Shown here piece after piece: positions 1 to 5,763 of a stretch of 6,095 nucleotides of DNA (its first letter is position 1; each line of letters opens with the position of its first letter). Position numbers and translations under genes: made by a program. Below the pieces are notes generated by a model, which made no database searches, was not told the DNA's origin, and was given only the letters and a program-made list of their open reading frames with translations. Source of the stretch: G001797105 sp964528155 (GTDB taxonomy: Bacteria; Chloroflexota; Anaerolineae; Anaerolineales; E44-bin32); assembly GCA_964528155.1 (NCBI GenBank), contig CAZGRL010000190.1, positions 1 through 6,095 on the forward strand, written 5' to 3'.

Positions 1-303
1 ACGAACTGCATCTTCTGGGGCAATCTCCCGGACGAGATCGTCGAGCTGTCCGGCACGCCACCTGTGACCTACTCGTGCGTCCAGGACGCCGACCCGACCG
101 ACCTGAGCGTGTATCCGGGCACGGGGAACATCGACGATGATCCGCTGTTGGGAACCGGCTGGCACTTGAGCATGAACTCGCCGTGTGTGGACCGATGCCC
201 GACGGGCCCGGACGACGACGTGGACGACGAGGCACGCCCATTCGACATGCCGGGCCTCGGCAACGACGGCACCGATACGTACGACATCGGCGCGGACGAG
301 TTC
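1..303 (+). other. Cap of an upstream beta-helix domain in gene 1
   Basis: The window opens on the last rung of a helix domain (TNCIFWGN), followed by the standard closing block: YSCVQ, GTGNIDDDPLL, SPCVD, a Asp-rich GPDDDVDDEARP stretch and DTYDIGADEF. The same closing block recurs at about 1231-1497 and 4366-4620, each time directly before a TSP3 linker. It shows that gene 1 has at least one more helix domain to the left of the window. Confidence 0.85.
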
Positions 304-3300
304 ATCGATACGGACGGCGACGGGTTGCCGGACTGGTGGGAAGCTCTCTACTTCGGCGATGCAGGCGGCAACCCGGACAGCGACGGCCTGACCAACCTGG
401 CTGAATACGAACACGGCACCGACCCGGACGATGCAGACAGCGATGACGACGGTCGCAACGACGGCCAGGAAGTCGGCGATGGGACGAACCCCGTGCATCC
501 TGACAACGTCGAGAAGACCTACTACGTCAACGGGGTCACCGGGAGTGATACGTACGACGGCCTCTCGTCGGTATGGACAAGCGGCACGCGTGGTCCGAAG
601 CTGACGATTCAGGCCGGCATCGACAGCGCGATTATGTGCTGGAGTCACTCTGTTCAGGTGGCTGACGCGACCTACACAGGCCCCGGAAACCGTGACCTGG
701 ATTTCGGCGGCAAGGCGATTACGGTCGAGAGCGAGCACGGCCCCGAGGCGTGCATTGTCGACTGCGAGTGCTCTGGCCGCGGGTTCTACTTCCACTCGGG
801 CGAGACGGCCTTGTCGGTGCTTGACGGCTTCACCATCACGAAGGCCACAGCCTCCAGTGGCGCGGGCATCTGCTGCCGATACAGCAGCCCGACGATCCGC
901 AACTGCACGATCACGGGCAACGGGGCAAGCGATGACGGCGGCGGGATCGGCTGCTACAAGGGGACCTGGCCGACGATAAGCAACTGCACGATCACCGGCA
1001 ACGGGGCAAGCAATGGCGGTGGCATTTGGTGCTATGACACATCCTTGCCTATGGGCGGCAACGTAACCATCGTCAACTGCAACATCACGGACAACACGGC
1101 CACCGAGGCCGGTGGAGGGATTGGCTGCGAGTATTACGCCAGCGTGGCGATCAACAACTGCACGATCAGCGGCAATGCTGCGGGCGGCGGTGGTGGTATC
1201 TCATCCGGGGCTAGTCTCACGATGACGAACAGCATCGTGTGGGGCAACGTGCCAGACCAGCTCGACGGCTCGGCGGACGTGGACTGTTGCGACGTCCAAG
1301 GCGGATATGCCGGCACGGGCAATATCAGCCTTGATCCGCTTCTCACGCAGGACGGGCACCTCACGGCCGGCTCGCCCTGCATAGACCACTGTCCTTCCGG
1401 CCCGGCCGATGACATCGACGGTGAGGCACGACCCGTGGATATCGCGGGGGTCGGCAACGATGGAAGCGACACGTACGACATCGGCTCCGATGAGTTCCTG
1501 GACACCGACGGTGACGGGTTGCCCGACTGGTGGGAGAAGCTTCACTTCGGCTCGCCTACGGCTGCGGACCCGGGAGTCGACGAGGAACCGGACGGCTTGA
1601 CGAACGTCGAGGAGTATGGGCTCGGGACGGACCCGGTTGATGCCGACACGGACGACGATGGCCGCAACGACGGCCAAGAGCTCGTCGACGGGACTGATCC
1701 GTTGCATCCGGACAACACCGAGCTGACCTACTACGTAAACGGGGACCCGAGCCAAGGCAGCAATGGATATGACGGGCTTGCTCGTGTCTACGATGGGGTG
1801 CACGGGCCGAAGCTGACAATCCAGGCAGGCATCGATTGCGCCGCGGTCGGCTCGACGTACGAAGTCTTGGTGGCGCCCTGGACGTATACCGGGGCCGGGA
1901 ACAAGGAGCTCGATTTCGCACATGGCCTTGCCTTCGGCACTCGGTGGATCGCCTTGCGTTCGGAAGCGGGAGCAGAGAACACCATCATCGACTGTGAAGG
2001 CTCGGGCCGGGGCATCGCGTTTCACTCGGGCGAAACGGCCGGGTGCGTCCTCGACGGCTTCACGATCACGAACGCGTCTGCTGGCCCGTCATACGGCGGC
2101 GGCATCTTTATCGAAGACGCGAACCCGACGATCACGAACTGCGTGATCGCGAATAGCGAAGCGGAACAAGGCGGCGGGATCTACTGCTCATATGACACCA
2201 CCCCCGTCTTCATCGGCTGTACGATTGCGGGCAACTCGGCGACGACGTCGGGTGGCGGCATTCACTGCTGGTACTGCCAGCCGACGCTCCTCAACTGTGT
2301 CATTACCGACAACTCAGCCACGGACGGCGGGGGTGTCCACTTCTCAAGCGACGGGCTGTCGATGACGAACTGCAAGATCACGAACAACTCGGCGGACGAC
2401 AGCGGCGGCGGCATCTACATCACCGATCATGTCTTCCACCTGACGATCACCAATTGCCTGATCCTGGGCAACACGGCGGGGTCTCATGGTGGAGGGATCG
2501 CCTGCGTAGAATACGTTTTCCCGACGATCACCAATTGCACGATGGCGGGCAACTCCGCGGGCGTCAGCGGTGGCGCCATCTACTGCTACTACGAGTCCGG
2601 CCCATCTGTCGAGAACTGCATCATGTGGGGCAATACGGCGCCGTCAGGTCACGAGATCGCCTTGAGGGAGTTCGACGTCTGCAGTTCGTATCTAGTTGCC
2701 TCATACAGCGATATTCAGGGTGGTGAGAGCGAGGCGTTCGTCGGGAGCGGCTGCTCGCTCTACATAGACGGAACGTGCGTCGATGTGGACCCGCTGTTCG
2801 TGCCGGGGGCGCTGCATGATTGCTACTTGAGCCATGTGGCGACGGGGCAGGCGGTGACGAGCCCATGTGTGGACGCGGGGAGCGACACGGCAGCGAACCT
2901 GGGGCTCGATGCGCTGACGACACGGCAGGACGGCAAGCCGGACGACGGTGTGGTCGACATGGGGTATCACGCGCCGACGGCGCCGTACGTGTACGCGATC
3001 ACGCGCGACGGCGACGATGTGACGGTCTGGTGGAAGGCGCGCGTGGGCCTCTCCTACCTCGTCGAGTGGTCGGCGGGTCTTGTGACATGGAACGAGGTGT
3101 CGGTCGGCGAGGTGTCGTCTTGGACGGACGTGGGCGTCGTGGGGGCGAACGAGAGGCGCTTCTACCGCGTGCGGGAAGGTGAAGCGGCAGCATCGGGCAT
3201 GTCGTCCAGTCCCGACGATGCAACGGGCCGGCCGGCAATCACCCCACGGTCAGACCGATCCGACGGACTCGGGCCGGGTGTGCGCCGGCGCGGCAACGTG

Positions 3301-3333
3301 CGGCGCGGCTCGGGCAACGTGTCGGAACGCTAG
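1..3333 (+). CDS. Large secreted beta-helix/TSP3 repeat protein, 5' end missing
   Basis: The frame is open from base 1 (TNCIFWGN...), so the true start lies upstream; the GTG at 64 is internal. The visible 1110 residues end at TAG (3331-3333). In order they are: the cap of one beta-helix domain (residues 1-101), a TSP3 linker (102-169), a second helix domain (about 174-499), a second TSP3 linker (500-572), a third helix domain (about 577-900), a C-terminal domain (about 901-1060) and a 50-residue basic tail. Helix rungs follow the NC-TI-GN-A-GGGI-x-C pattern, and the domain starts (YYVNG...DGL...IQAGID) resemble DUF1565. I see no catalytic motif of pectate lyases or other polysaccharide lyases. 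The likely role is a surface or extracellular structural or binding protein; secretion is inferred from the paralogue downstream, because the N-terminus is absent. Family assignment is strong, function is unknown. Confidence 0.9.
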   Translation, partial: TNCIFWGNLPDEIVELSGTPPVTYSCVQDADPTDLSVYPGTGNIDDDPLLGTGWHLSMNSPCVDRCPTGPDDDVDDEARPFDMPGLGNDGTDTYDIGADEFIDTDGDGLPDWWEALYFGDAGGNPDSDGLTNLAEYEHGTDPDDADSDDDGRNDGQEVGDGTNPVHPDNVEKTYYVNGVTGSDTYDGLSSVWTSGTRGPKLTIQAGIDSAIMCWSHSVQVADATYTGPGNRDLDFGGKAITVESEHGPEACIVDCECSGRGFYFHSGETALSVLDGFTITKATASSGAGICCRYSSPTIRNCTITGNGASDDGGGIGCYKGTWPTISNCTITGNGASNGGGIWCYDTSLPMGGNVTIVNCNITDNTATEAGGGIGCEYYASVAINNCTISGNAAGGGGGISSGASLTMTNSIVWGNVPDQLDGSADVDCCDVQGGYAGTGNISLDPLLTQDGHLTAGSPCIDHCPSGPADDIDGEARPVDIAGVGNDGSDTYDIGSDEFLDTDGDGLPDWWEKLHFGSPTAADPGVDEEPDGLTNVEEYGLGTDPVDADTDDDGRNDGQELVDGTDPLHPDNTELTYYVNGDPSQGSNGYDGLARVYDGVHGPKLTIQAGIDCAAVGSTYEVLVAPWTYTGAGNKELDFAHGLAFGTRWIALRSEAGAENTIIDCEGSGRGIAFHSGETAGCVLDGFTITNASAGPSYGGGIFIEDANPTITNCVIANSEAEQGGGIYCSYDTTPVFIGCTIAGNSATTSGGGIHCWYCQPTLLNCVITDNSATDGGGVHFSSDGLSMTNCKITNNSADDSGGGIYITDHVFHLTITNCLILGNTAGSHGGGIACVEYVFPTITNCTMAGNSAGVSGGAIYCYYESGPSVENCIMWGNTAPSGHEIALREFDVCSSYLVASYSDIQGGESEAFVGSGCSLYIDGTCVDVDPLFVPGALHDCYLSHVATGQAVTSPCVDAGSDTAANLGLDALTTRQDGKPDDGVVDMGYHAPTAPYVYAITRDGDDVTVWWKARVGLSYLVEWSAGLVTWNEVSVGEVSSWTDVGVVGANERRFYRVREGEAAASGMSSSPDDATGRPAITPRSDRSDGLGPGVRRRGNVRRGSGNVSER
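304..507 (+). repeat. TSP3-type calcium-binding linker 1 (gene 1)
   Basis: The stretch encodes IDTDGDGLPDWW, then SDGLTNLAEYEHGTDP, then DSDDDGRNDGQE and ends in HPDN. The DxDxDGxxD loops match bacterial thrombospondin type 3 calcium-binding repeats. It is 15 bases shorter than the two other copies (219 bases each) because it lacks most of the AADPG-DEEP segment after the DWWE helix. It probably acts as a rigid calcium-loaded spacer between helix domains. Confidence 0.85.
520..1497 (+). other. Complete beta-helix domain B of gene 1
   Basis: It begins with YYVNG and a DUF1565-like head (DGL...GPKLTIQAGID, then ADATYTG, GKAITVESE, GRGFYFHSGETA, VLDGFTIT). Five rungs follow, with their conserved Cys (or Ser) codon at 904, 985, 1078, 1159 and 1231 (Ser), spaced 81, 93, 81 and 72 bases. 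The last rung is the IVWGN cap type. The closing block runs through CCDVQGGYAGTGN, SPCIDHCP and DTYDIGSDEF. From TSP3 linker 1 to TSP3 linker 2 the period is 1194 bases (398 residues). Confidence 0.85.
883..1251 (+). repeat. Helix rung repeats, domain B (5 units)
   Basis: Five tandem rungs are visible at both protein and DNA level. The two closest copies start at 901 and 982 and share the run from aactgcacgatcac to gggcaac almost base for base, 81 bases apart. Rungs resemble chlamydial POMP-like GGGI/NxA repeats and generic right-handed parallel beta-helix repeats. Confidence 0.8.
1498..1716 (+). repeat. TSP3-type calcium-binding linker 2 (gene 1)
   Basis: It encodes LDTDGDGLPDWWE, AADPGVDEEPDGLTNVEEY, GTDPVDADTDDDGRNDGQE and HPDN. 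It has the same length (219 bases) as the gene 2 linker at 4621-4839 and is clearly closer to it in sequence than to linker 1, sharing the AADPG-DEEPDGLTNV segment. This suggests that modules were exchanged or duplicated between the paralogues. Confidence 0.85.
1729..2703 (+). other. Terminal beta-helix domain C of gene 1
   Basis: It begins with YYVNGDPSQG and YDGVHGPKLTIQAGID. The head is diverged: where other copies read LDFGGKAITV it reads LDFAHGLAFGTRWIAL, as if a few residues were inserted. FHSGETAGCVLDGFTIT then follows as usual. Seven rungs follow, with conserved Cys codons at 2140, 2218, 2296, 2371, 2455, 2536 and 2617 (spacing 75-84 bases), ending in the IMWGN cap. It is the longest helix in the window and leads into the C-terminal domain rather than into a TSP3 linker. 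Confidence 0.85.
2107..2640 (+). repeat. Helix rung repeats, domain C (7 units)
   Basis: There are seven tandem rungs of 25-28 residues, each with an N/G-C-x-I strand, a GN/NNSA turn and a GGGI-x-C strand. Adjacent rungs share short DNA runs such as gacgatcaccaattgc at 2443 and 2524. Cysteines sit at two fixed positions in most rungs. Confidence 0.8.
2704..3183 (+). other. C-terminal domain of gene 1 (intact copy)
   Basis: It begins with YSDIQGGESEAFV and passes through DVDPLFVPGALHD, TSPCVDAGSDTAANLGLDALTTR and VDMGYHAP to a short beta-rich module at 2983-3180. That module (YVYAITRDGDDVTVWW, YLVEWSAGLVTWNEV, SWTDVG, RRFYRVREG) resembles the beta-sandwich ends (LVEWS-DL-TW ... WTD ... RFYRV) I recall from many Planctomycetota and Verrucomicrobia surface proteins. 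Its role, perhaps surface retention or sorting, is not shown by the sequence. Codon use shifts here toward GGG, GCG and ACG compared with the GGC-rich helix. Confidence 0.7.
3184..3333 (+). other. Unusual basic C-terminal tail of gene 1
   Basis: Fifty codons after RFYRVREG encode a Ser/Gly/Arg-rich, low-complexity tail (ending RRGNVRRGSGNVSER) with no helix, sandwich or anchor signature. A TGA lies one frame over at 3180-3182, exactly at the expected domain end: one extra G in the GG at 3178-3179 would give REG-stop. The tail may therefore be former intergenic DNA read through after a stop loss by frameshift, or it may be a real tail. The right end of gene 2 is outside the window, so no local comparison is possible. 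Confidence 0.5.
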
Positions 3334-3484
3334 GTCCGGCCTGCAGCAAGTCGTCAACATCTCCTGCCCGGCCGGCATGCAAGGGGGCTCACCTGCCGAC
3401 TCTCGCCGATGGGCAGAGGTCGCGGCAGTCAGGCGGGCCGATCCGGACTCTGGTGACGGACGCAAGGCACACGGCAACAATGTG
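3334..3484. other. Intergenic spacer without recognisable features
   Basis: I found no gene, RNA or convincing terminator here. Only short GC palindromes (for example cccggccggc near 3367) and a weak CTGCC/GGCAG pairing near 3394 and 3414 are visible, and neither is followed by a T run. Small open frames across it look like chance in GC-rich DNA. How gene 1 transcription ends is unclear. Confidence 0.6.
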
Positions 3485-3513
3485 TTGACATCTGTCCTCT
3501 AGTATGCTATTCT
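3485..3513 (+). promoter_or_regulatory. Sigma70-type promoter for gene 2
   Basis: A perfect -35 box TTGACA lies at 3485-3490. It is followed by a 17-base spacer and a -10 box TATTCT at 3508-3513 (4 of 6 consensus bases). A TGC directly before the -10 box (3505-3507) gives an extended -10 element. Transcription would start near 3520, leaving a leader of about 57 bases before the GTG at 3577. The local sequence is AT-rich compared with its surroundings. Gene 2 can thus be transcribed independently of gene 1. Confidence 0.75.
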
Positions 3514-3561
3514 TTGAACGGCTTGCGTGTGAGGCTGCGTTCCAGAGTTAGACAATGACAA

Positions 3562-3572
3562 GGGGGGGAGGA
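3562..3572 (+). promoter_or_regulatory. G-rich ribosome binding site of gene 2
   Basis: The run gggggggagga sits four bases before the GTG start at 3577 and contains a GGGAGGA Shine-Dalgarno core. It fixes the start, because an in-frame TGA at 3556-3558 rules out any earlier codon and a signal peptide follows immediately. The seven consecutive Gs (3562-3568) form a homopolymer inside the site. Confidence 0.8.
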
Positions 3573-3576
3573 ACGA

Positions 3577-3642
3577 GTGCGTCGATTCCTTGTTGCCATT
3601 GCACTGACATCGCTGTTCGTCGCAGAGCCACTCCTGGCAGCG
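3577..3642 (+). other. Sec signal peptide of gene 2
   Basis: Residues 1-22 read MRRF, then a hydrophobic core (LVAIALTSLFVA) and EPLLAA. The two arginines, the core and the small residues before TTICVDDD fit a type I signal peptide cleaved after A21 or A22. There is no lipobox cysteine and no twin-arginine motif. This is the only export signal in the window. Confidence 0.85.
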
Positions 3643-5763
3643 ACTACGATATGTGTTGATGACGATGCGCCGGGTGATCCGGGTCCGGGTGACCCGACGG
3701 TGAGCGATCCGCTCGAGGACGGCTCGCCCGAGCATCCGTTCGATGCGATCCAGGAAGGGATCGACGCGGCATCCGCAGGCAACACGGTGCGCGTGCTTGA
3801 TGGGACCTACACGGGCACCGGAAATAAGAAACTCGACTTCGGCGGAAAAGCGATCACGGTTCAGAGCCAGAACGGCGCCGAGACGTGCATTATCGACTGC
3901 GAGAGGTTCGGCCGGGGTTTCTACTTCCACTCCGGCGAGACGGCGGCGTCAGTCGTTGACGGCTTCACGATCATCAACGGATGCGTGACCGACGACGAGG
4001 GTGGCGGCATTTGCTGCCGAAGGAGTAGCCCAGCGATCATGAACTGCACAATCGCCGGGAACACGGCGAGCTGGCACGGCGGCGGTGTCCTCTGCTACGA
4101 AAGTGACCCGACGATCAGCAACTGCACGATCAGCCACAACTCGGCCACTTACTGGGGCGGCGGAATCCACTGCAACGAAAGCAGCCCGATGATCACCGAT
4201 TGCACGATCATGCGCAACTCCTCGGGTTGTTGTGGCGGTGGCGTCTACTGCTGGCGCGATTCCAGTCCAACAATCACCAACTCCATCCTGTGGGCCAACA
4301 CGGCGTGCTACGGAGACCAGATTGCTCTAATCTCATTCGGCGGAACCGAGTGTCCGTCCCTGACTGTCCGCTACAGCGACATCCAGGGCGGGGCGAACGA
4401 GGCATACGTGGAATCCGGCTGCACGCTTGACCTGGACGGGACGAACATCGACATAGACCCCGTCCTGAGGCTCGACGGGCATCTGGTGGCGACATCCCCG
4501 TGCATTGACTGGTGCCCGACCGGCCCGGCGGACGACCGAGATGCCGAGGCGCGTCCCGCGGATATCGGAGGCGTCGGCAACGAGGGTGTGGACACCTATG
4601 ATATCGGCGCCGACGAGTTTGTGGATGGGGACGGCGACGGGGTGCCCGATTGGTGGGAACTGAGGCACTTCGGCTCGGCGACGGCTGCAGACCCAGGCGC
4701 TGACGAAGAACCGGACGGCCTGACGAACGTCGGCGAGTACGAGCACTCGACGGATCCCAACGATGAGGACAGCGACGGTGACGGTCGGCTCGACGGGACT
4801 GAGGTTGCGGAAAGCACGAACCCAGCGCATCCGGACAACACGGAGAAGACCTACTACGTCAACGGCGACCCGGTCATCGGCGACGATTCGCATGACGGGC
4901 TTGCGGCCGCCTACGACGGTGTACATGGTCCCAAGCTCACGATCCAGGCCGGCATTGATGCGACGCTGACGGGGTGGGATTACACCGTGCAGGTCGCCGA
5001 TGGCACGTACAGCGGGGCGGGGAACAAAAACCTTGTTCTCGACGGCAAGACGATCACTGTCCGGAGCGAGAACGGCGCCGAGACCTGCATAATCAACTGC
5101 CAGAACGACGGGAACGGATTCTATCTCAGATGGGCGGAGACCGTCGCCTCAGTGATCGACGGGTTCACGATTATTGACGGCTCCCCTTACGAGTGCGGTG
5201 GGGGAATCTTCTGCTATTTCAGCAGCCCGACGATTCGGAGGTGCGTTGTCACGAACAGCACCAGCACCCACGGTGGCGGCATCGCCTGCTGGTCGGGCAG
5301 CAGCCCGACGATCACGGATTGCACGATCACGGGTAACGGTGCCTCGGAGCATGGTGGCGGCATCGCCTGCGCTGACAGCAGCAACCCGGTGATCGCCGGC
5401 TGCACGATTACCGACAACACGGCGGGCATGTTTGGCGGCGGCGTCGCGTGCCTCCAGGCGAGCAACCCGACGATCACCAACTGCATCATCACCGGCAACT
5501 CGGCCACGTACGTGGGGGGTGGCATTGTCTGCTGGAATGGATGCAGTCCAGCAACGGTCAACTGCACGATTGTGGGCAATTCGGCCGGCGCGTACGGCGG
5601 GGGGATCTGCTGTGAGGAGAACTCCAGCCCGACCGTGTCCGATTGCATCCTGTGGGGCAATGCATCGCCGTCCGGCCATGAGATTGCTGTGCGCGCGACG
5701 CCTTCATCGCTGACGGTTCGCTACAGCGACGTGCAAGGCGGTGAAAGTGAAGCGTTCGTGTAA
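3577..5763 (+). CDS. Secreted beta-helix/TSP3 repeat protein, truncated by in-frame TAA
   Basis: The GTG start follows a strong ribosome binding site and a dedicated promoter. The 728 residues comprise a Sec signal peptide (1-21 or 22), a helix domain whose head reads ICVDDDAPGDPGPGDP and IQEGIDAASAGNTVRV (about 25-348), a TSP3 linker (349-421), and a second helix domain (about 426-728) that stops inside the YSDVQGG-ESEAFV motif. In gene 1 that motif is followed by 110 or more residues of C-terminal domain. Here GAA or a similar codon has become TAA at 5761, and the same frame continues open with the expected domain. The product is presumably exported as a surface or extracellular protein; without its C-terminal domain it may be released or unstable. 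It is a paralogue of gene 1, with no catalytic motif. It could equally be annotated as a pseudogene spanning 3577 to beyond 6095. Confidence 0.88.
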   Translation: MRRFLVAIALTSLFVAEPLLAATTICVDDDAPGDPGPGDPTVSDPLEDGSPEHPFDAIQEGIDAASAGNTVRVLDGTYTGTGNKKLDFGGKAITVQSQNGAETCIIDCERFGRGFYFHSGETAASVVDGFTIINGCVTDDEGGGICCRRSSPAIMNCTIAGNTASWHGGGVLCYESDPTISNCTISHNSATYWGGGIHCNESSPMITDCTIMRNSSGCCGGGVYCWRDSSPTITNSILWANTACYGDQIALISFGGTECPSLTVRYSDIQGGANEAYVESGCTLDLDGTNIDIDPVLRLDGHLVATSPCIDWCPTGPADDRDAEARPADIGGVGNEGVDTYDIGADEFVDGDGDGVPDWWELRHFGSATAADPGADEEPDGLTNVGEYEHSTDPNDEDSDGDGRLDGTEVAESTNPAHPDNTEKTYYVNGDPVIGDDSHDGLAAAYDGVHGPKLTIQAGIDATLTGWDYTVQVADGTYSGAGNKNLVLDGKTITVRSENGAETCIINCQNDGNGFYLRWAETVASVIDGFTIIDGSPYECGGGIFCYFSSPTIRRCVVTNSTSTHGGGIACWSGSSPTITDCTITGNGASEHGGGIACADSSNPVIAGCTITDNTAGMFGGGVACLQASNPTITNCIITGNSATYVGGGIVCWNGCSPATVNCTIVGNSAGAYGGGICCEENSSPTVSDCILWGNASPSGHEIAVRATPSSLTVRYSDVQGGESEAFV
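3643..4620 (+). other. First beta-helix domain of gene 2
   Basis: The head is VDDDAPGDPGPGDP ... EHPFDAIQEGIDAA ... LDGTYTGTGN ... GGKAITVQSQNGAETCIIDC ... GRGFYFHSGETAASVVDGFTI. Four rungs follow with key codons at 4045, 4123, 4201 (Cys) and 4282 (Ser), ending in the ILWAN cap. The closing block is a hybrid: it starts like the final-domain type (YSDIQGGANEAYVESGC, DGTNIDIDP) and then switches to the linker-facing type (DGHLVATSPCIDWCP ... DTYDIGADEF). Confidence 0.85.
4021..4305 (+). repeat. Helix rung repeats, gene 2 first domain (4 units)
   Basis: Four rungs are spaced 78, 78 and 81 bases. Cys is present both in the NC/DC strand and after GGGI/GGGV. An extra CC pair occurs before the GGGV of the third turn (SSGCCGGGVYC), and another after the first GGGI (GGGICC). 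Confidence 0.8.
4621..4839 (+). repeat. TSP3-type calcium-binding linker of gene 2
   Basis: It encodes VDGDGDGVPDWWE, AADPGADEEPDGLTNVGEY, STDPNDEDSDGDGRLDGTE and HPDN. The Asp-rich DxDGDGxxD loops are those of bacterial TSP3 calcium-binding repeats. It is identical in length to gene 1 linker 2 and joins the two helix domains of gene 2. Confidence 0.85.
4852..5763 (+). other. Second beta-helix domain of gene 2, cut by TAA
   Basis: It starts YYVNGDPVIG and YDGVHGPKLTIQAGID, matching gene 1 domain C. The head (DGKTITVRSENGAETCIINC, VIDGFTII) is followed by six rungs with Cys codons at 5242, 5320, 5401, 5482, 5563 and 5644, spaced 78 or 81 bases. The last rung is the ILWGNASPSGHEIAV cap. The domain leads to YSDVQGGESEAFV and then directly into the TAA. 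Confidence 0.85.
5215..5670 (+). repeat. Helix rung repeats, gene 2 second domain (6 units)
   Basis: This is the most regular rung array in the window: spacing is 78 bases once and 81 four times. Common DNA words include cccgacgatcac, tgcacgat and ggtggcggcat. The six turns nearly all carry both cysteine columns. Confidence 0.8.

Noticed and set aside
1201..2025. Long open frame on the minus strand (274 codons)
   Set aside because: It lies wholly antisense to the helix and TSP3 codons of gene 1, has no family resemblance and no plausible ribosome binding site, and mirrors the strong GC-rich codon bias. Similar minus-strand frames at 4333-4926 and 5149-5679 were dismissed for the same reason.
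520..2703. Pectate lyase or other polysaccharide lyase function
   Set aside because: The fold is shared, but no catalytic Asp/Arg/Lys motif is visible. The repeats are of the structural NC-TI/GGGI type.
3334..3480. Intrinsic terminator after gene 1
   Set aside because: Only short imperfect GC stems were found, none followed by a T run.
3179..3502. Plus-strand open frame of 107 codons spanning the gene 1 tail and spacer
   Set aside because: It starts inside gene 1 without a ribosome binding site, has low-complexity composition, and its end runs into the gene 2 promoter.
3503..3508. TATGCT as the -10 box
   Set aside because: It would leave only 12 bases after TTGACA; TATTCT at 3508-3513 gives the correct 17.
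3555..3659. Small ATG frame overlapping the gene 2 start, possible leader peptide
   Set aside because: No Shine-Dalgarno sequence precedes the ATG. The G-rich site lies downstream of it and serves the GTG at 3577, whose product has a clear signal peptide.
883..5670. CRISPR-like or other noncoding periodic array
   Set aside because: The 72-93 base periodicity is in frame, coding, and explained by beta-helix rungs; there are no fixed direct repeats with unique spacers.
5761..5763. Programmed stop-codon readthrough
   Set aside because: TAA followed by T is an efficient termination context, and no stem-loop or known readthrough signal was recognised just downstream. It was kept only as a minor option under the nonsense finding.
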